A DNA stretch of 64,000 nucleotides from Cannabis sativa (taxonomy: Eukaryota > Streptophyta > Magnoliopsida > Rosales > Cannabaceae): contig NC_083604.1 in assembly GCF_029168945.1 (NCBI RefSeq), positions 44,325,686 to 44,389,685 of the forward strand, given 5' to 3'. The notes under the pieces were generated by a model. That model saw only the letters and a program-made list of their open reading frames with translations, was not told the origin of the DNA and searched no databases. Positions 12,220-23,581 of the stretch are shown one piece after another (positions within the stretch are counted from its first letter, which is position 1; each line of letters begins with the position of its first letter). The position numbers and the translations under genes are program-made.

Positions 12220-13960
12220 CTAATATAAAACAAACTGCGCAAATTGGTCAATCTGATGTCTTGATCTTCAGATCAAGTGTAGTATATTTGAATCCACCCA
12301 AACTTCTGGAAACTAGTTCATAAATACTCTTATGAAACACCCTTTACTATATGCTTTACTTATCAAGGGATACTGAAATCTTTTACTGTTTTAAAAGTAC
12401 ATCTGAATAAATAGAAGACATATCTCTCATATTTTAAAATATGTAATTGAGATAATACAGTGTAGACTTTTCTTCAGTGATATAACTTTCTGGTATTTTC
12501 GAATAGACCAAGTTACAATTCTTCTCTGGTAGAGCTTGAATTATTATTCAATAATTCCTCGACCCCCAAAGTAAGCACCATCTCAAGAATTTCGAAATTA
12601 GATGGTGAGATACAAAGACAACTGATACACAGTTCCTTAATATCTAGCTAACATATAGATCACTTTCATAAACCTCTCTTGAATATCTTCTAATGTTCCC
12701 TATTTGATTACATCTCAGATAGCTCCCACTCAATAGCAGATGTCTGGTTAAATAATACTTTTAACCTCTGATTGTTTGGAGAGTTACCTAGTTGTGACTT
12801 TTGTATTAGTCTAAAACTTTAAGTTAAGACTAAGTCATCAACATAACAGACTAGTATTTCAAGTGAAAAATACATGCCAGAGATAAAGTAATCAAAAATT
12901 AAGATACCATAAAATTTTATGAGGATTAAGAATTCTGGGTTCAAGTCATTCGAATGGACTGAACTAGAGTTCTTTATCTTATTCTCATAATTCTGATAAG
13001 CTATTCCTATCCATGTGAATGGTTAGATTTGCTTTTCAGTAGTGTTCTTAAGTACCTATCACAAGTATCAACCTAATGAGGATGGGTATAGAACTTTAAA
13101 ATTCTCCCACTCAATTAAGGTAGTGTGAAACTGTAACAAAGAACTTTCAAAGGTATCAAACTTTTACTTACAACAGTAAAATCGAAATGGAACATACAAT
13201 CAAGATCAAGAATTTATATTGATAATAGCTGACTCATCATATTACTTCCATGTTTAAATAAGATATGTGTTACATAGGGAATTGTGGAATAGACTCCACC
13301 CCTAAGAATATACATATAGGGTACTATGGATAACCTCCATCCCTAAGTATATAGAGATTATGATCCACCCCTAAAGGTTGTAAAGATCATTATTCTCTTA
13401 GTGTGATAGAGTTTATGTGGAGTTGAATACTATCCAGAGTTCATTAGATATAAAAGATCGTTGAACTGCATAGTTTTCTTAACTTTTCTCCACCCCTATC
13501 AGATCAAAAGATCCTTTTATTAAACAAATTCTTAATAATTGTATTAGAATTAACAATTATTAATAAACATAGAAATAATTTCTAGTGTTTATTTAATATA
13601 ACTCTATGAAGAGTTGTAAATATTATAGAATTTGCTTCAATAATAAAAACACTTACACATACAAACATACAAATATAATGTGGTAATAATTGATGAAGAT
13701 AAAATGAATGAAGCTCAATCTCATAATTTGCAATATTGAATTTCGAAAATAAAAGAAACTTTATTAATAATAAAAAAATGTATTGCAACAATATGAGAAA
13801 AACAGGGATAAATATCCCTAACTAAAATTTGAAATCCAAATTGTCTTTAAACTAAAACAATTAATTCAAAAATAAATTGAAGAGCTTCATCTTCATCTGG
13901 ACGATTTCACCCTTTGGTCCAGCTTTCTGATCTAACTCATCTGAGTTCAAGTAGCTTGGC
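12220..13960 (-). mobile_element. Non-coding 3' internal region of the gag-only element
   Basis: About 1.7 kb between gag and the polypurine tract. No frame of note and no recognisable integrase, reverse transcriptase or RNase H motif. Several short phrases of the type CCACCCCTA recur (about 13,298, 13,370 and 13,490). Related phrases occur on the opposite strand in 53,500-53,950 of the coding-less copy, so this sequence belongs to the family. Confidence 0.6.
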
Positions 13961-13994
13961 CTATAAGAAGAAGAGAACAAATAAACAAAGTTAG

Positions 13995-14015
13995 TCCAGA
14001 ATCATAAATCCAATT
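13995..14015 (-). pseudogene. Short protease-active-site-like remnant after gag
   Basis: Just downstream of the gag stop, in another frame, the minus strand reads NWIYDSG. This resembles the start of the Copia aspartic protease (W-x-x-D-S-G-A), but the residue after DSG is Leu and nothing protease-like follows. It may mark where an internal deletion removed the rest of pol. The match is very short and could be chance. Confidence 0.3.
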
Positions 14016-14037
14016 GGATAATAATTCACTAAAACTC

Positions 14038-14904
14038 TTAAAGTTTATTAATGGAAATACCTTGTTTCTTTGCAAGAAGTTTAGGACACTGGGGTTTCCA
14101 ATGACCTTTCTCATTGCAGTAGAAACACTTTCCTTTAAGTTTAGCATCACCAAAAGGAACAACCTTTTTATTCTTCATGGCTTTTGTTCGCTTCTTGGTG
14201 TTCTTCCACTTCTTCTTTGGTTTGGGCTTCGAAGTAAAGGCAACATTTGCTTCAGGTTTCATCGTCCCATTACCATTCCCAGGATTATGAGGTTTACTCC
14301 CTTTCTTCTTGGGTCCTCCAATCAAATTTTCATAAGTTTGATGGTCATTGACTAATTCATGAAAGTCAATTTCCTTCTTATTCATGACATAATTTGATGT
14401 GTATGGTAGAAATGCTGCAGTCAGGCTATTCAAGATAAGACTTACTTGAGTAGCATTGTCCATTTCAGCACCATGATCCTGGGCTTCTTGGAAATAACTT
14501 GACATGAGGAGAACATGGTCACGCACGTTTTGATGAGGTTCCATCCGTGCATTAATGTACTTCTTAGTCGCGTCAAAGCGTGACTGAAGTGATGCCTTAC
14601 CGAATAGCTCATTTAACTTCGTCATAACTTCAGCAGCCTTCTCAGTTTTAGAAAATCGAGTTTTGAGGGTGTCAACCATGCTAGAAATCATAAAGTATAG
14701 AGCTTTGTCATTTGCTTTCTGCCAACGCTCATACTTTTCTTTCACAGCTTTGGAAGCATTGTCCCCAGGCACTTCAGGTGACGGCTCTGTTAAAACAAAC
14801 AAGGCACTTTCTCCTATGAGAGCAATATTAATGTTCTCATTCCACTTATTAAAGTTAGATCCATTCAGCTTGTTTTCAGTCAACAGTGATAACATGGGAT
14901 TCAT
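14038..14904 (-). CDS. gag: Copia-type Gag with CCHC zinc knuckle
   Basis: This encodes the capsid/nucleocapsid protein that forms retrotransposon particles and binds element RNA. I chose the ATG at 14,904 (MNPMLSLLTENKLNG), giving about 288 residues, because it fits the usual Copia Gag start (L-x-x-N-K-L-x-G-x-N-F-x-x-W). An upstream ATG at 14,970 in the same frame would add 22 hydrophobic residues. The middle is a UBN2-like Gag domain, with the typical stretches ARMEPHQNVRDHVLLMSSYF and ETQV-type SLILNSL. A Lys-rich linker follows, then the zinc knuckle CFYCNEKGHWKPQCP (C-x2-C-x4-H-x4-C) near the C-terminus, then LLAKK. The frame is uninterrupted over the whole length, so the protein could still be made. 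Pol is absent downstream. Just before the start, TATTTTGTAG looks like a splice acceptor, so the long leader might be spliced. Confidence 0.88.
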   Translation of the reverse strand: MNPMLSLLTENKLNGSNFNKWNENINIALIGESALFVLTEPSPEVPGDNASKAVKEKYERWQKANDKALYFMISSMVDTLKTRFSKTEKAAEVMTKLNELFGKASLQSRFDATKKYINARMEPHQNVRDHVLLMSSYFQEAQDHGAEMDNATQVSLILNSLTAAFLPYTSNYVMNKKEIDFHELVNDHQTYENLIGGPKKKGSKPHNPGNGNGTMKPEANVAFTSKPKPKKKWKNTKKRTKAMKNKKVVPFGDAKLKGKCFYCNEKGHWKPQCPKLLAKKQGISINKL

Positions 14905-15083
14905 TTTGATAATACAAGATACTACAAAATAATAGAAATCAACAAATAGAAATAAATAATGGTTTAACACAAAATCAATTCAGAAATTATAAGCACATAG
15001 CAAGTAGGAATGATATGAGAAAATACTTAAAAAATTCAAACCTAAATAATTTCCAAGGTTTTTCAACAAACTGATATTAGTGT

Positions 15084-15216
15084 CCCGTTTAGGCGAGAGT
15101 CAAAGCTACCATCCATTGAATAGAGTTGTCAGCTCATCTAAAATGTTAAACATTCTAGCAACCTTTTATTCGATCAAGATTGGAATCCAGTGTTGTCCCG
15201 TTTAGGCGAGAGTCAA
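15084..15216 (-). repeat. Two copies of a 22-nt leader motif
   Basis: GTCCCGTTTAGGCGAGAGTC followed by AA occurs exactly at 15,084-15,105 and 15,195-15,216. The reverse complement occurs three times, with up to two changes, in the coding-less copy (52,281-52,302; 52,394-52,415; 52,784-52,805). The function is unknown. Confidence 0.75.
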
Positions 15217-16999
15217 GGCTATTCTATCTTATGAGCTTCTACCATTGTTTCGCAATTTGCAAGTCAAATATGGTCGCCACCATTAGGGTGATCTATACCA
15301 TATAAAACACTTACAAACCACTTATCATGCGAGATTAAACGGTGCGAAATTGCTAATGAACGTTCCTCCATTAGGGAGGATTACTCACTAAAACAAACGC
15401 GGTGTAAAACCCACAATGGAGATCGAATATCTTAATAATAATAAAGCTCATTCTTTGAAATGTATTTTCTTTATTATTCTAATAAATAAATTCTCATTAA
15501 ATTCGAAATTTAGAATTGAAATTCAAAAATAAGAATTTAATATAATATTTATAAAAATTATACTTAGATGGTGATTGAAATAAAATTAATTATTTCCATC
15601 TTAGTAATAATCTTAAATATAAATATTAAGCAAATTAATTTAAGTTGAATTAAATTAAATAATTAGCAACTTAAAAATTTCCTTTGAGAATATATTTATT
15701 GAGTTCGAAAATTTAAAGTATATATTAAAAAAAATATACAATTTTCGAAAATAATAAAAATAGAAAAGAAATACTTCAAGCAAAAATATCACCTATCTAG
15801 ATTTTCTTTTGACTAGTTAATTCAATTTCTAATAATATATATATATTTTAAATTCATTTATTTTAAATTAATCAATTAAATGAAAAAAATCATTGATTGT
15901 AGTTGGTCCAAGAATTAATTAAAATAAATAATTAATTTACAACTCAATCTATTTTTCAAAATTAAAAATTCGAAAAAATATTGCATAAATAAAATGCAAT
16001 TTTCGATATTGATTAAGAAAATAAAGAAAAAATATATATTGAAAATTATTTAAATTTAAGTTGAAAAATTAAATTTCAACCTAAAACTAATTTTCTATTT
16101 AATTAAGTGTCATGAAAAATCAATAAATATTTAAGTATCATGATGAAAATCAACTTAGATATTTAGTTTTTTCAAGTTAATTAAATGTATTAAATTCAAG
16201 AAATAATAATTAAGTGTAGGGAAGGCTTAATTATTAATTTTTATTTAATACTAGGAAAAATATACTTAATAAAATTGTACCAAAATTAATTATTTAAATA
16301 ATTAATTTCACAAAGTATAATATTTTCCTATTTAAATATTAGAAATAATAAGTAGTCTAGAAATTACTATCTAGAAAATATCTTATTTGACTAAGTATCT
16401 TTTCAAAAAAATTTGAAAAATATCTAATTTAAGTTATATAGAAAAAATCTAAAACTTAAATAATTTCAAATTTAGATTTAATTAAATATCAAAAATTAAG
16501 TTGTAACCACTTAATTTGAAGATATCTTCTTAAGTTAATATTCGAAAAGATATTAACCTAAAAAAATATCTAAAATATTCTATTTTAAGTTAATATTCGA
16601 AAAGATATTAACTTAAAAAATATCTTAAGAATCTTTAATAACTAATTCCTAGGATTCCTCAACTTGATTTAAAATTTAAATCAAATATTCAAATTTAAGT
16701 TAGATAAGAAAAATCAGTTGATACAACTAATTTATAACTTAAATAGGAATATTTAATTAAATAAGCTCCAGAAAGAATCTAGTTAGTTAAAATTCTATAT
16801 TTAATTAAATACAAGAAAAATACAAATAGTTTGTCTAGAAATAATATCTAAACTAAAAGTGTTTTTCTTAAACTTAACTTTAAAATATTAAAATGAAAAT
16901 AAATTTTCATATATTTTAAAAGTTAATTATGTTGCTAATTCAATTTTATTAGGTCAAACTAATATAATTAACCTAGTACAGTTATTCAAATCAGGCAAA

Positions 17000-17093
17000 T
17001 GGGCCTTCACAATTGGGGTAGTTCATGTGAGGGGGTGCTGGGTTCAGTATGTCGTACCCACTTCTATGGCTCCCAACTCTCACACAAGGCCCA
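17000..17093 (-). other. Conserved stem-forming island in the leader (copy 2)
   Basis: The same island as 1,670-1,763, with one base difference (A to G within the GTGAGGG(A/G)GT arm). The bounding inverted repeat TGGGCCTT/AAGGCCCA is intact. The coding-less copy lacks the centre of the island (around 50,900-50,945). Confidence 0.5.
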
Positions 17094-18519
17094 AAAGAGA
17101 GGAATTTAACCTTAAAATAAATAACTGTTATTAATTGAATAGGTCCAAGAACTAAATGGACCTAAATAGAATCTATCATGGTGTGACATTTTATTTAGCA
17201 ACAACCTATATGCATCTATATTAAAACAAAATAAACATATAGGCTCACACAGGCACACTTTTTATGGATCCTATCATGTTGCTAGGTCATACACAGATGA
17301 AAGAAGATTGTAAAATATACCTGTTACAAATTATTAACTTGACCAAGGGAGCCATTAGATCATTAGATCTGGCAAAAAGTAACCATGGCTATTTGCAATC
17401 AAGTAATAATAGGTTTTGAAAAACTTACACACAAGTTAAAACCATATACTCCTGCAACAAGGTCAGCTGGATAGTTGGAAGTAGGATTTATTTAATTTTA
17501 AATAAATAATTTCGAAAATAAATAATTAAATAATTAAATAAAAAAATAAAATTTAATTTAATTTTCGAAAAATAAATAAAAAAAATAAATATTTATTTCG
17601 AAAATAAAAATTTAAATTTCGAGATTATTTAAAAAAATATTTAAAATTAAACCTAAATTTTGAAAAATTAGGTTTCAACCAACCTAAATATCATTTCAAA
17701 ATTTGCTAACTACTTTTAAAAATTTAAATGTTATTTTATAAATAAAAATTAAATAAAAATTAGAAAAGATAAATTAAATATCTTTTTCAGATTTTAAATT
17801 TAATTTAAATATATAAAATAACAAAATTTAAAAGTTAGCAAAATATCTTACATCTATTTAAAATTACATGATTATAGTTATCTTATTTTAAATTTAAATA
17901 AGGTCAAATTATTTAAAAAAGATTTAATTTAAAAAATATATATATAATCTGACCTTAAATTTAAAAATAAGATAAGATATAATCAAATTTAAAAATAAGA
18001 TAGATAATTAAGCAATAAGATAGATATTTACTAATTTCAAAATTCAAATTACACTAATATATTGAATTAAATTTAAAAAATATTAAATTAATTCATAATG
18101 ATAATTAGAATTGAATTAGGAATAGTAAATCTATTAATACAAAACTACACAAAAAATCGGAAGTTAATTCCATGAAAAAGCATGAAAAAACGAAGAAAAA
18201 CGAAAAAATTGTGAGTTGTACGGACAGTTTTCGCGATCGCAGGAAAATTTCAGCACAACTCCGATTTTGTCGAATCTTCAAAAAATCATAACTAATTTAA
18301 ATTAAATCGAAATTGAGTTATGTAAAAGGATAACTTGCTTAATTTTTTCCATACTATCCAATAAAAATAATTCCAGAAACAGAATCGCAATTATTTTTCA
18401 CGAAAATTTACAAACATCAATCAATCATCAAATAACACTCAATACAACATGATACCATTCAAAAACAAACAAACAATCGTTTTAAAGTCCAAATTTCTTG
18501 CAAGTAAATCAATTACCAT

Positions 18520-18532
18520 GGCTCTGAGGCCA
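18520..18532 (-). other. Primer-binding site, variant of the initiator tRNA-Met type
   Basis: The minus strand reads TGGCCTCAGAGCC two bases downstream of the 5' LTR. The usual plant initiator tRNA-Met site is TGGTATCAGAGC, so two central bases are changed (TA to CC). The same CC variant is at 37,687-37,699 and, with one more change, at 3,151-3,163. It is therefore a family trait and not a recent mutation. Confidence 0.7.
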
Positions 18533-18534
18533 GT

Positions 18535-20424
18535 TGTTGGAATATTTATTTTACAAGGATCTTAGATCTACTCACAAGTATGTTGTTTAAACACCCTAAA
18601 TATGAACTTTCTAAAACGATAAATTAAACACATATAAAGTTAAGAAAACCTTACATTGATGCAGCAGAATTAATGTCTCCTTCCACTCAGATCTCTAACC
18701 CTTGTATCCTTTCTGTAGCAGAGTATAATCAAGATCTGAGCCCGTATGTCCTTCTTCTTCAAGTTTGATCCTTCACAGTCTTCCAATCTATGATTGACTT
18801 ACTCCTAGCTGTGTGTGGGCACTTACTCTCTCACTAGGGTCACGAAATTGATGAAGGAGAAAAGAGAAAGGGATTTCGGCCAGGTATAGAAAGTGGGGAA
18901 GGCTCAGTTTTTCTGAAGAGAGAAATTTCTGTTAGAAGATGATATTCAAAGATGTGTATTTGACTGAGCCATCACTTTCTATTTATAGGCAACTACTAGG
19001 TTTAGGTTAGGAATTATTTGGCATTAAAATAATGAAATTATTAATTTGAAATCCCACAATAAGTGCCGGCCATGGTGTTATAATGGGCCTCACTTGATTT
19101 TGCAGTTTTATCAAATTTTATCTCTATTTTCTCAAAAACGCCAATTTTCCAATTCTAACCTTTTAAATGCCAAAACTAATTATTTAATAACTAAAATAGA
19201 TTATTAAATAATATTGTCATTTAATTTAATTATTAATTAGACATATAAAGTCCATTAATAAATAAATAAACCTAGAAACTCTTTTCTTTACAATTTCACT
19301 TCGCTTAGTGAAAATTCATAAAATTAGACATAGTCTAACTTTAGAATTATAATTGATCAATCACGAATCAATTAATGAGTCTTACAAGCAGAATGTTCTC
19401 AACTAGAATGGGGACCATGGATCTATATGCTGAGCTTCCAATAAGGGAACCAAATTTACCAAGTAAATTCCTACTTATTAATTCTTCGTTGAATCCACTC
19501 TTAGAACTTAGAATTGCACTCTCAGACTTATATAGAGCATATTGTATGTTCCACGATATCAATATACTATCTCATTTAACCATTGTTATAATCTTATTGT
19601 GATTTAAAGATCCTCTATATAGATGATCTACATCGAGATGGGATTTCTTTACCGTTCTCACCCCTCAATGTATTTTGCCCCTTAAAACACTTAGCTACCT
19701 TTAAATGGTGTTTAGTGATCTAATAATTAGTCAGTTAAACAAGAGCTCATCCATTTACTTCTATTTGCTAAGCTCGAAGGGAATCATCACTTGACTTCTA
19801 TAAACCAGTAGAAGCTATAGATTCCATATTTATGTTCAGCACTCCCACTCAATCATACTATCATGTTCCCAAAATATACGTATCACCCTGACCCAAAAGT
19901 AGGCTTAACTAATAAATCTAAGAACATGAATAGCACTCCTGAGTTGAGCCTAAGCACATCAGGATTTAGATTCTTTTAATCTTAAGATCAACTACTGATA
20001 TTGACTTGGAAAGATATGTATAACGGTAAGTTTGTAATATCTTAACTTAGTTGCAATATCGGTCCAGTCCAATGTATACTCCATAAATTCGAAACTAGTA
20101 TACTTTACTAATGTCCTGGAAAGAACATAACACTTACTCCAAGTGTAAGTACACATCATCGCTGATTATCACATAAGTGTAAATCCAATAACACTGATGA
20201 AACAGGGACCAAGTCTTTTGATTCATATGATCACAATCAGATTCCACTGTGTTGACGATACTGTAATTGTGAATAAACATATGATCTGGATTTAACTGAA
20301 TTTGTGTGTGAACATATTAAACCATTAGCATGTCAAATTCATGCAAACATCAATCACTTCTAATTTCTTATATTGATAACTAATCAGATTGTAAAGAGTT
20401 TTATTTAGGGCATAGAACCCAACA
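18535..20424 (-). repeat. 5' LTR of the gag-only element
   Basis: 1,890 bp, TGTTGGAATATTTATTTTAC ... GGGCATAGAACCCAACA on the plus strand, followed by the target duplication CTAAG. The minus-strand TATA-like box CTATAAATAG is at 18,979-18,988, about 0.4 kb from the inner end. It would start transcription toward gag. Confidence 0.92.
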
Positions 20425-20429
20425 CTAAG

Positions 20430-21691
20430 AATCGCTTTGCTACCTAGTTCGTGATGTCAAGATAGTTAATAGTCGAAGTTGGCACTGACTAAAAAGTGTT
20501 ATGGCAGTAACAATCCTACCTAAAAGTAGGAGACTAGAGTCTTTGGATGCTTCCTAAGTCAGCTAAGGGATTAAAAACTTGGTAAAAGGTCTGAGGTGTT
20601 GGCCGTTAGAACCACACGCCTCAAAGCAACCTAATGTGACAGCCCTTGAAACAGTCTAACAAGCTAACGAATCAGGAGTAACACTCAAAAGAAAACTGTG
20701 AAAATGTAAATTCATTACACACGGCCCCCACGGTTAGGGCTTAATCAAATTATTTCTACAAAATGGGAAAGGGAAAAAGGTGGATGAGTAAAGTGGAAGA
20801 AAATACAGGTCAAGGTCTTGGATTGAGTCACTGCCTCAGCTAGCCGCTCAGTCTTCAGATATTTGGGTACTGTTTGATAATTGATAGGCGTATGCTCTTT
20901 GCATCCTCTCAGTGCTCTCTCCTTGAATGTCGCTATAGCCCCCATGAAACGGGTTTGCTAGGCATAGTTGTCCTCTATCAGCTTATTTTTTCTCTTTAAG
21001 TTTTCAATCTAAGCTTGAGCTTTTGCAAGTTTAGCAAGGAGAGCCTTGTTACAACTCATGGTTATCAGCATTTACTTTCTCAAGCTCCACGACCAATGTA
21101 CCAGCCTCTTTGGTGGCCCTTTCTGCCAGTAAAGCTACCTAGTGCAATAGAGAAAAAAAATGAGAAAGTCGAGTGCAGTGCCAAAAACAAAAGTGCAAAT
21201 ATTAGAGCCTCACCCCAACTATTTGCTGCTTGGCAGCGTGAGCCAGGGAAAGGCGTTTGCTACAAGTGGCCCAGGTTTCTAAGGGCATCTTGGATGCATT
21301 GCCCGCCACTAGATCTAGAAATCCTACTGCAAATGGTGTAACCTCACTCCCCACTTTGGGTGCCAAATGTTTCTCCAAGGCGTCTACATCAACTGTTGGT
21401 CTGGTTGAATTGAGGCATGGAGGCACTCCAAGATTTCAGCCATCCTCATGACATAAAGTATGCTAGCTCGCCTGCGTAAAACTCCCTTCTCTTCTTCGAG
21501 ATGTTCCTCGAAAGCTCTTTTATCTCCCCCACTCTCTGCATAGTGGCGGGATGAAGAGGTACAATTTTTGTGGGAAATGTGAAGCTCACAGAGGGAATCT
21601 TCGGAAGAGAAGATGGATGGCGCAGACGAGATTCGCCTTCCTCTTCCCACGAGAACTGCTGTCGCCACCGGCATTTGAAGGACCAACTTCT
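20430..21691 (-). pseudogene. Decayed coiled-coil, gag-like pseudogene (5' part beyond solo LTR)
   Basis: On the minus strand, several overlapping frames read like one protein broken by stops and frameshifts. AFEEHLEEEKGVLRRRASIL lies around 21,500. A heptad-like stretch ALLAERATKEAGTLVVELEK lies around 21,100, and LLAKLAKAQ..IENLKRKNK around 21,020. A last open piece at 20,745-20,945 contains FKERALRGCKEH. Coiled-coil proteins of this kind occur in the gag region of large plant Ty3-like elements. The sequence is interrupted by the solo LTR at 21,692. I cannot name the family with confidence; it may be a cousin of the pseudogene at 32.6-33.8/57.1-58.6 kb. Confidence 0.35.
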
Positions 21692-23581
21692 TGTTGGGTT
21701 TTATGCCCTAAATAAAACTCATTTCAATATAATCAGATTTACTTATTAATAAAGATCAGAAATAACATTTAATGTTGCATGGTTCACATGATTTATTTCA
21801 TGATTATGTACATAATGTATGAATTCTATTTAAGTCCAGAACATATCAATTTGTTAATGATTATAGTGTTGTCAGCACAGTGGAATATAATCTTAATTAT
21901 ATGTTCGAAAGTTTATTCCCTGATTTGTCAGAACACTGGATTTAGACTTGCATGGTATAATCAGCAATAGGTATTCTTACACCTTGGATAAGTGTTATGT
22001 CCTTTCTAGGGCATTGGAAAAGTTTACTAGTATCGGATGTATGGAGTATACATCGGAAGGGGCCGATATTGAACTTTGATTAGATATATTAAAATTTACC
22101 GTAATATCTATTCAATTAAATATCACCTGTTGATCCTAGATCAAATGATCTTAATCCTGATATGTTGAGGTTCAATCTCAAGAGTATTATACATGTTCTT
22201 TGATTTGTTAGTTAAGCCTATTTTTGGGGCAGGTTGATACGTACATTTTTGGAACAAGATAATGCAATTGAGTGGGAGCGCTAACATAAATATGGAATCT
22301 ATAGCTTCTATCTGACAAATAGAAAGTAAAGGATGATTTCCTTCGAGCTTGACCTAACGAAAATAAATGATGGAGTACTCATTTCACTTAGCTGAAATAT
22401 CATTTATACGGGGTTAAGTGTTTTAAGGATAAAATACATTGTAGGGTGTTACGGTAATCTAAACCCTTTACAGTGTAGATCATCTATATAGAAGATCATT
22501 GATCAAATTAGGATTATAACAATGGATAACTAATGACATATCTATATCGTGGAACATATAAAGCATTCTATATACTGAGAGTGCAATTCTAAGTTATATG
22601 CGTGGATTCAACGAAGAATTAATAGGTCAGTGAATTTAAGATATAAATTCTTGATCTGCTTATTGGAAGCTCGGATATATAGACCTATGGTCCCCATACT
22701 AGTTGAGACCATACTGCTTGTAAGACTCAGTTAATTGATTTTGATTAATCAATTATAATTCTAAAATTAGACTATGTCTAGTTTATGAATTTTCACTATG
22801 TTATGGCTTGATTGTGAAGAAATAGTGTTTTGGGATTTATTTGTTAATTAATACACTTTATGGAGTCTAAAATTAATAAATATTATAAATGACAATTTTA
22901 TTTGATAGTTATTTTAATTATTAAATAAATAGGTTGGCATTTATAAGGTTGAATTGGAAAAATATGGTATTATTGAAAAGAAGAATAAGTGGTTAAAATA
23001 AAGTGGCAAAATTGTAACTAGAGAGTGGTCCACTTATTCTGTACGGCCAAGAGGTAATTTTGCCCAATATTTTATTCTTTTCTAATCCATTTAATTCAAC
23101 CCTAACCCTATTGAAGAATAGTATAAAAGGAAGGTTATGGTCTCATTATCCAACTAATGCCTCCAAAGCTAAAAACCTAGGTGAGACCTCTTCCTTCTTC
23201 TTTGTTCTTCAATTCGAAATACTAAGCCTATCTTTACACTAAATATTTTCAGCCATTAGTGAATGAGTGAGTGCCCACACACATCAAGTGGTATCTCAAT
23301 CATAGTGTGTAAGACTGTAGGAGATTCCAAACAACAAGAAGGAGATTCAGCATCAAAGGAAGGAGAGAAAGAGATCCAGGTTCAGATCTTGGTGATGCTC
23401 TGCTACAGAAAGGAATCAAGGGCTAGAGATCTAAATGGAAGGAGTCATTATATTCCGCTGCACCCAATGTAAGGTTTTCTTAAACTCTTATGTGTCTGTT
23501 TCATTGTTTTAAAATTCATATTAGGATGTTAATGAAACATAATTGTTAGTAAATCTAAATCCTGGTAAAATATATCCAACA
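21692..23581 (+). repeat. Solo LTR of the Copia-type family
   Basis: 1,890 bp, TGTTGGGTTTTATGCCCTA ... GGTAAAATATATCCAACA. It is flanked by CTTCT (21,687-21,691) and CTTCC (23,582-23,586), a target duplication with one mismatch. No internal region, polypurine tract or primer site is attached, so it is a solo LTR left by recombination between two LTRs. TATA-like GTATAAAAGG is at 23,121-23,130. It is inserted into the minus-strand pseudogene region. Confidence 0.85.

Larger units (their letters stand above)
14905..18519 (-). mobile_element. AT-rich leader of the gag-only element
   Basis: A 3.6-kb untranslated region between the primer site and gag. It contains two copies of a 22-nt motif (15,084-15,105 and 15,195-15,216), the stem-forming island (17,000-17,093), and a conserved block around 18,140-18,280 with the core CGCGATCGCAGG. 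No coding frame. It is homologous to 1-3,165 and, with gaps, to 37,685-38,654 plus 49,983-52,580. Confidence 0.8.
10309..20429 (-). mobile_element. Complete gag-only LTR retrotransposon (non-autonomous, Copia-type gag)
   Basis: All structural parts of an LTR retrotransposon are present on the minus strand. They are the 5-bp target duplication CTAAG (10,309-10,313 and 20,425-20,429), the 5' LTR 18,535-20,424, a primer site at 18,520-18,532, a 3.6-kb AT-rich leader, a gag gene (14,904-14,038), a non-coding 3' region, a polypurine tract at 12,206-12,219 and the 3' LTR 10,314-12,205. No protease-integrase-reverse transcriptase-RNase H frame exists, even in fragments beyond a short protease-like remnant after gag. 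The LTRs differ at few positions by eye, so insertion is recent. The layout matches the plant class of terminal-repeat elements that keep only gag (TR-GAG). Mobility would need pol proteins from an autonomous relative. Confidence 0.88.

Noticed and set aside
13961..14060. A 100-nt intron near the end of gag (GTATTT ... TCTTATAG)
   Set aside because: Possible, but splicing would only exchange the last few residues before another stop. With no second copy of gag in the window, the signal cannot be distinguished from chance.
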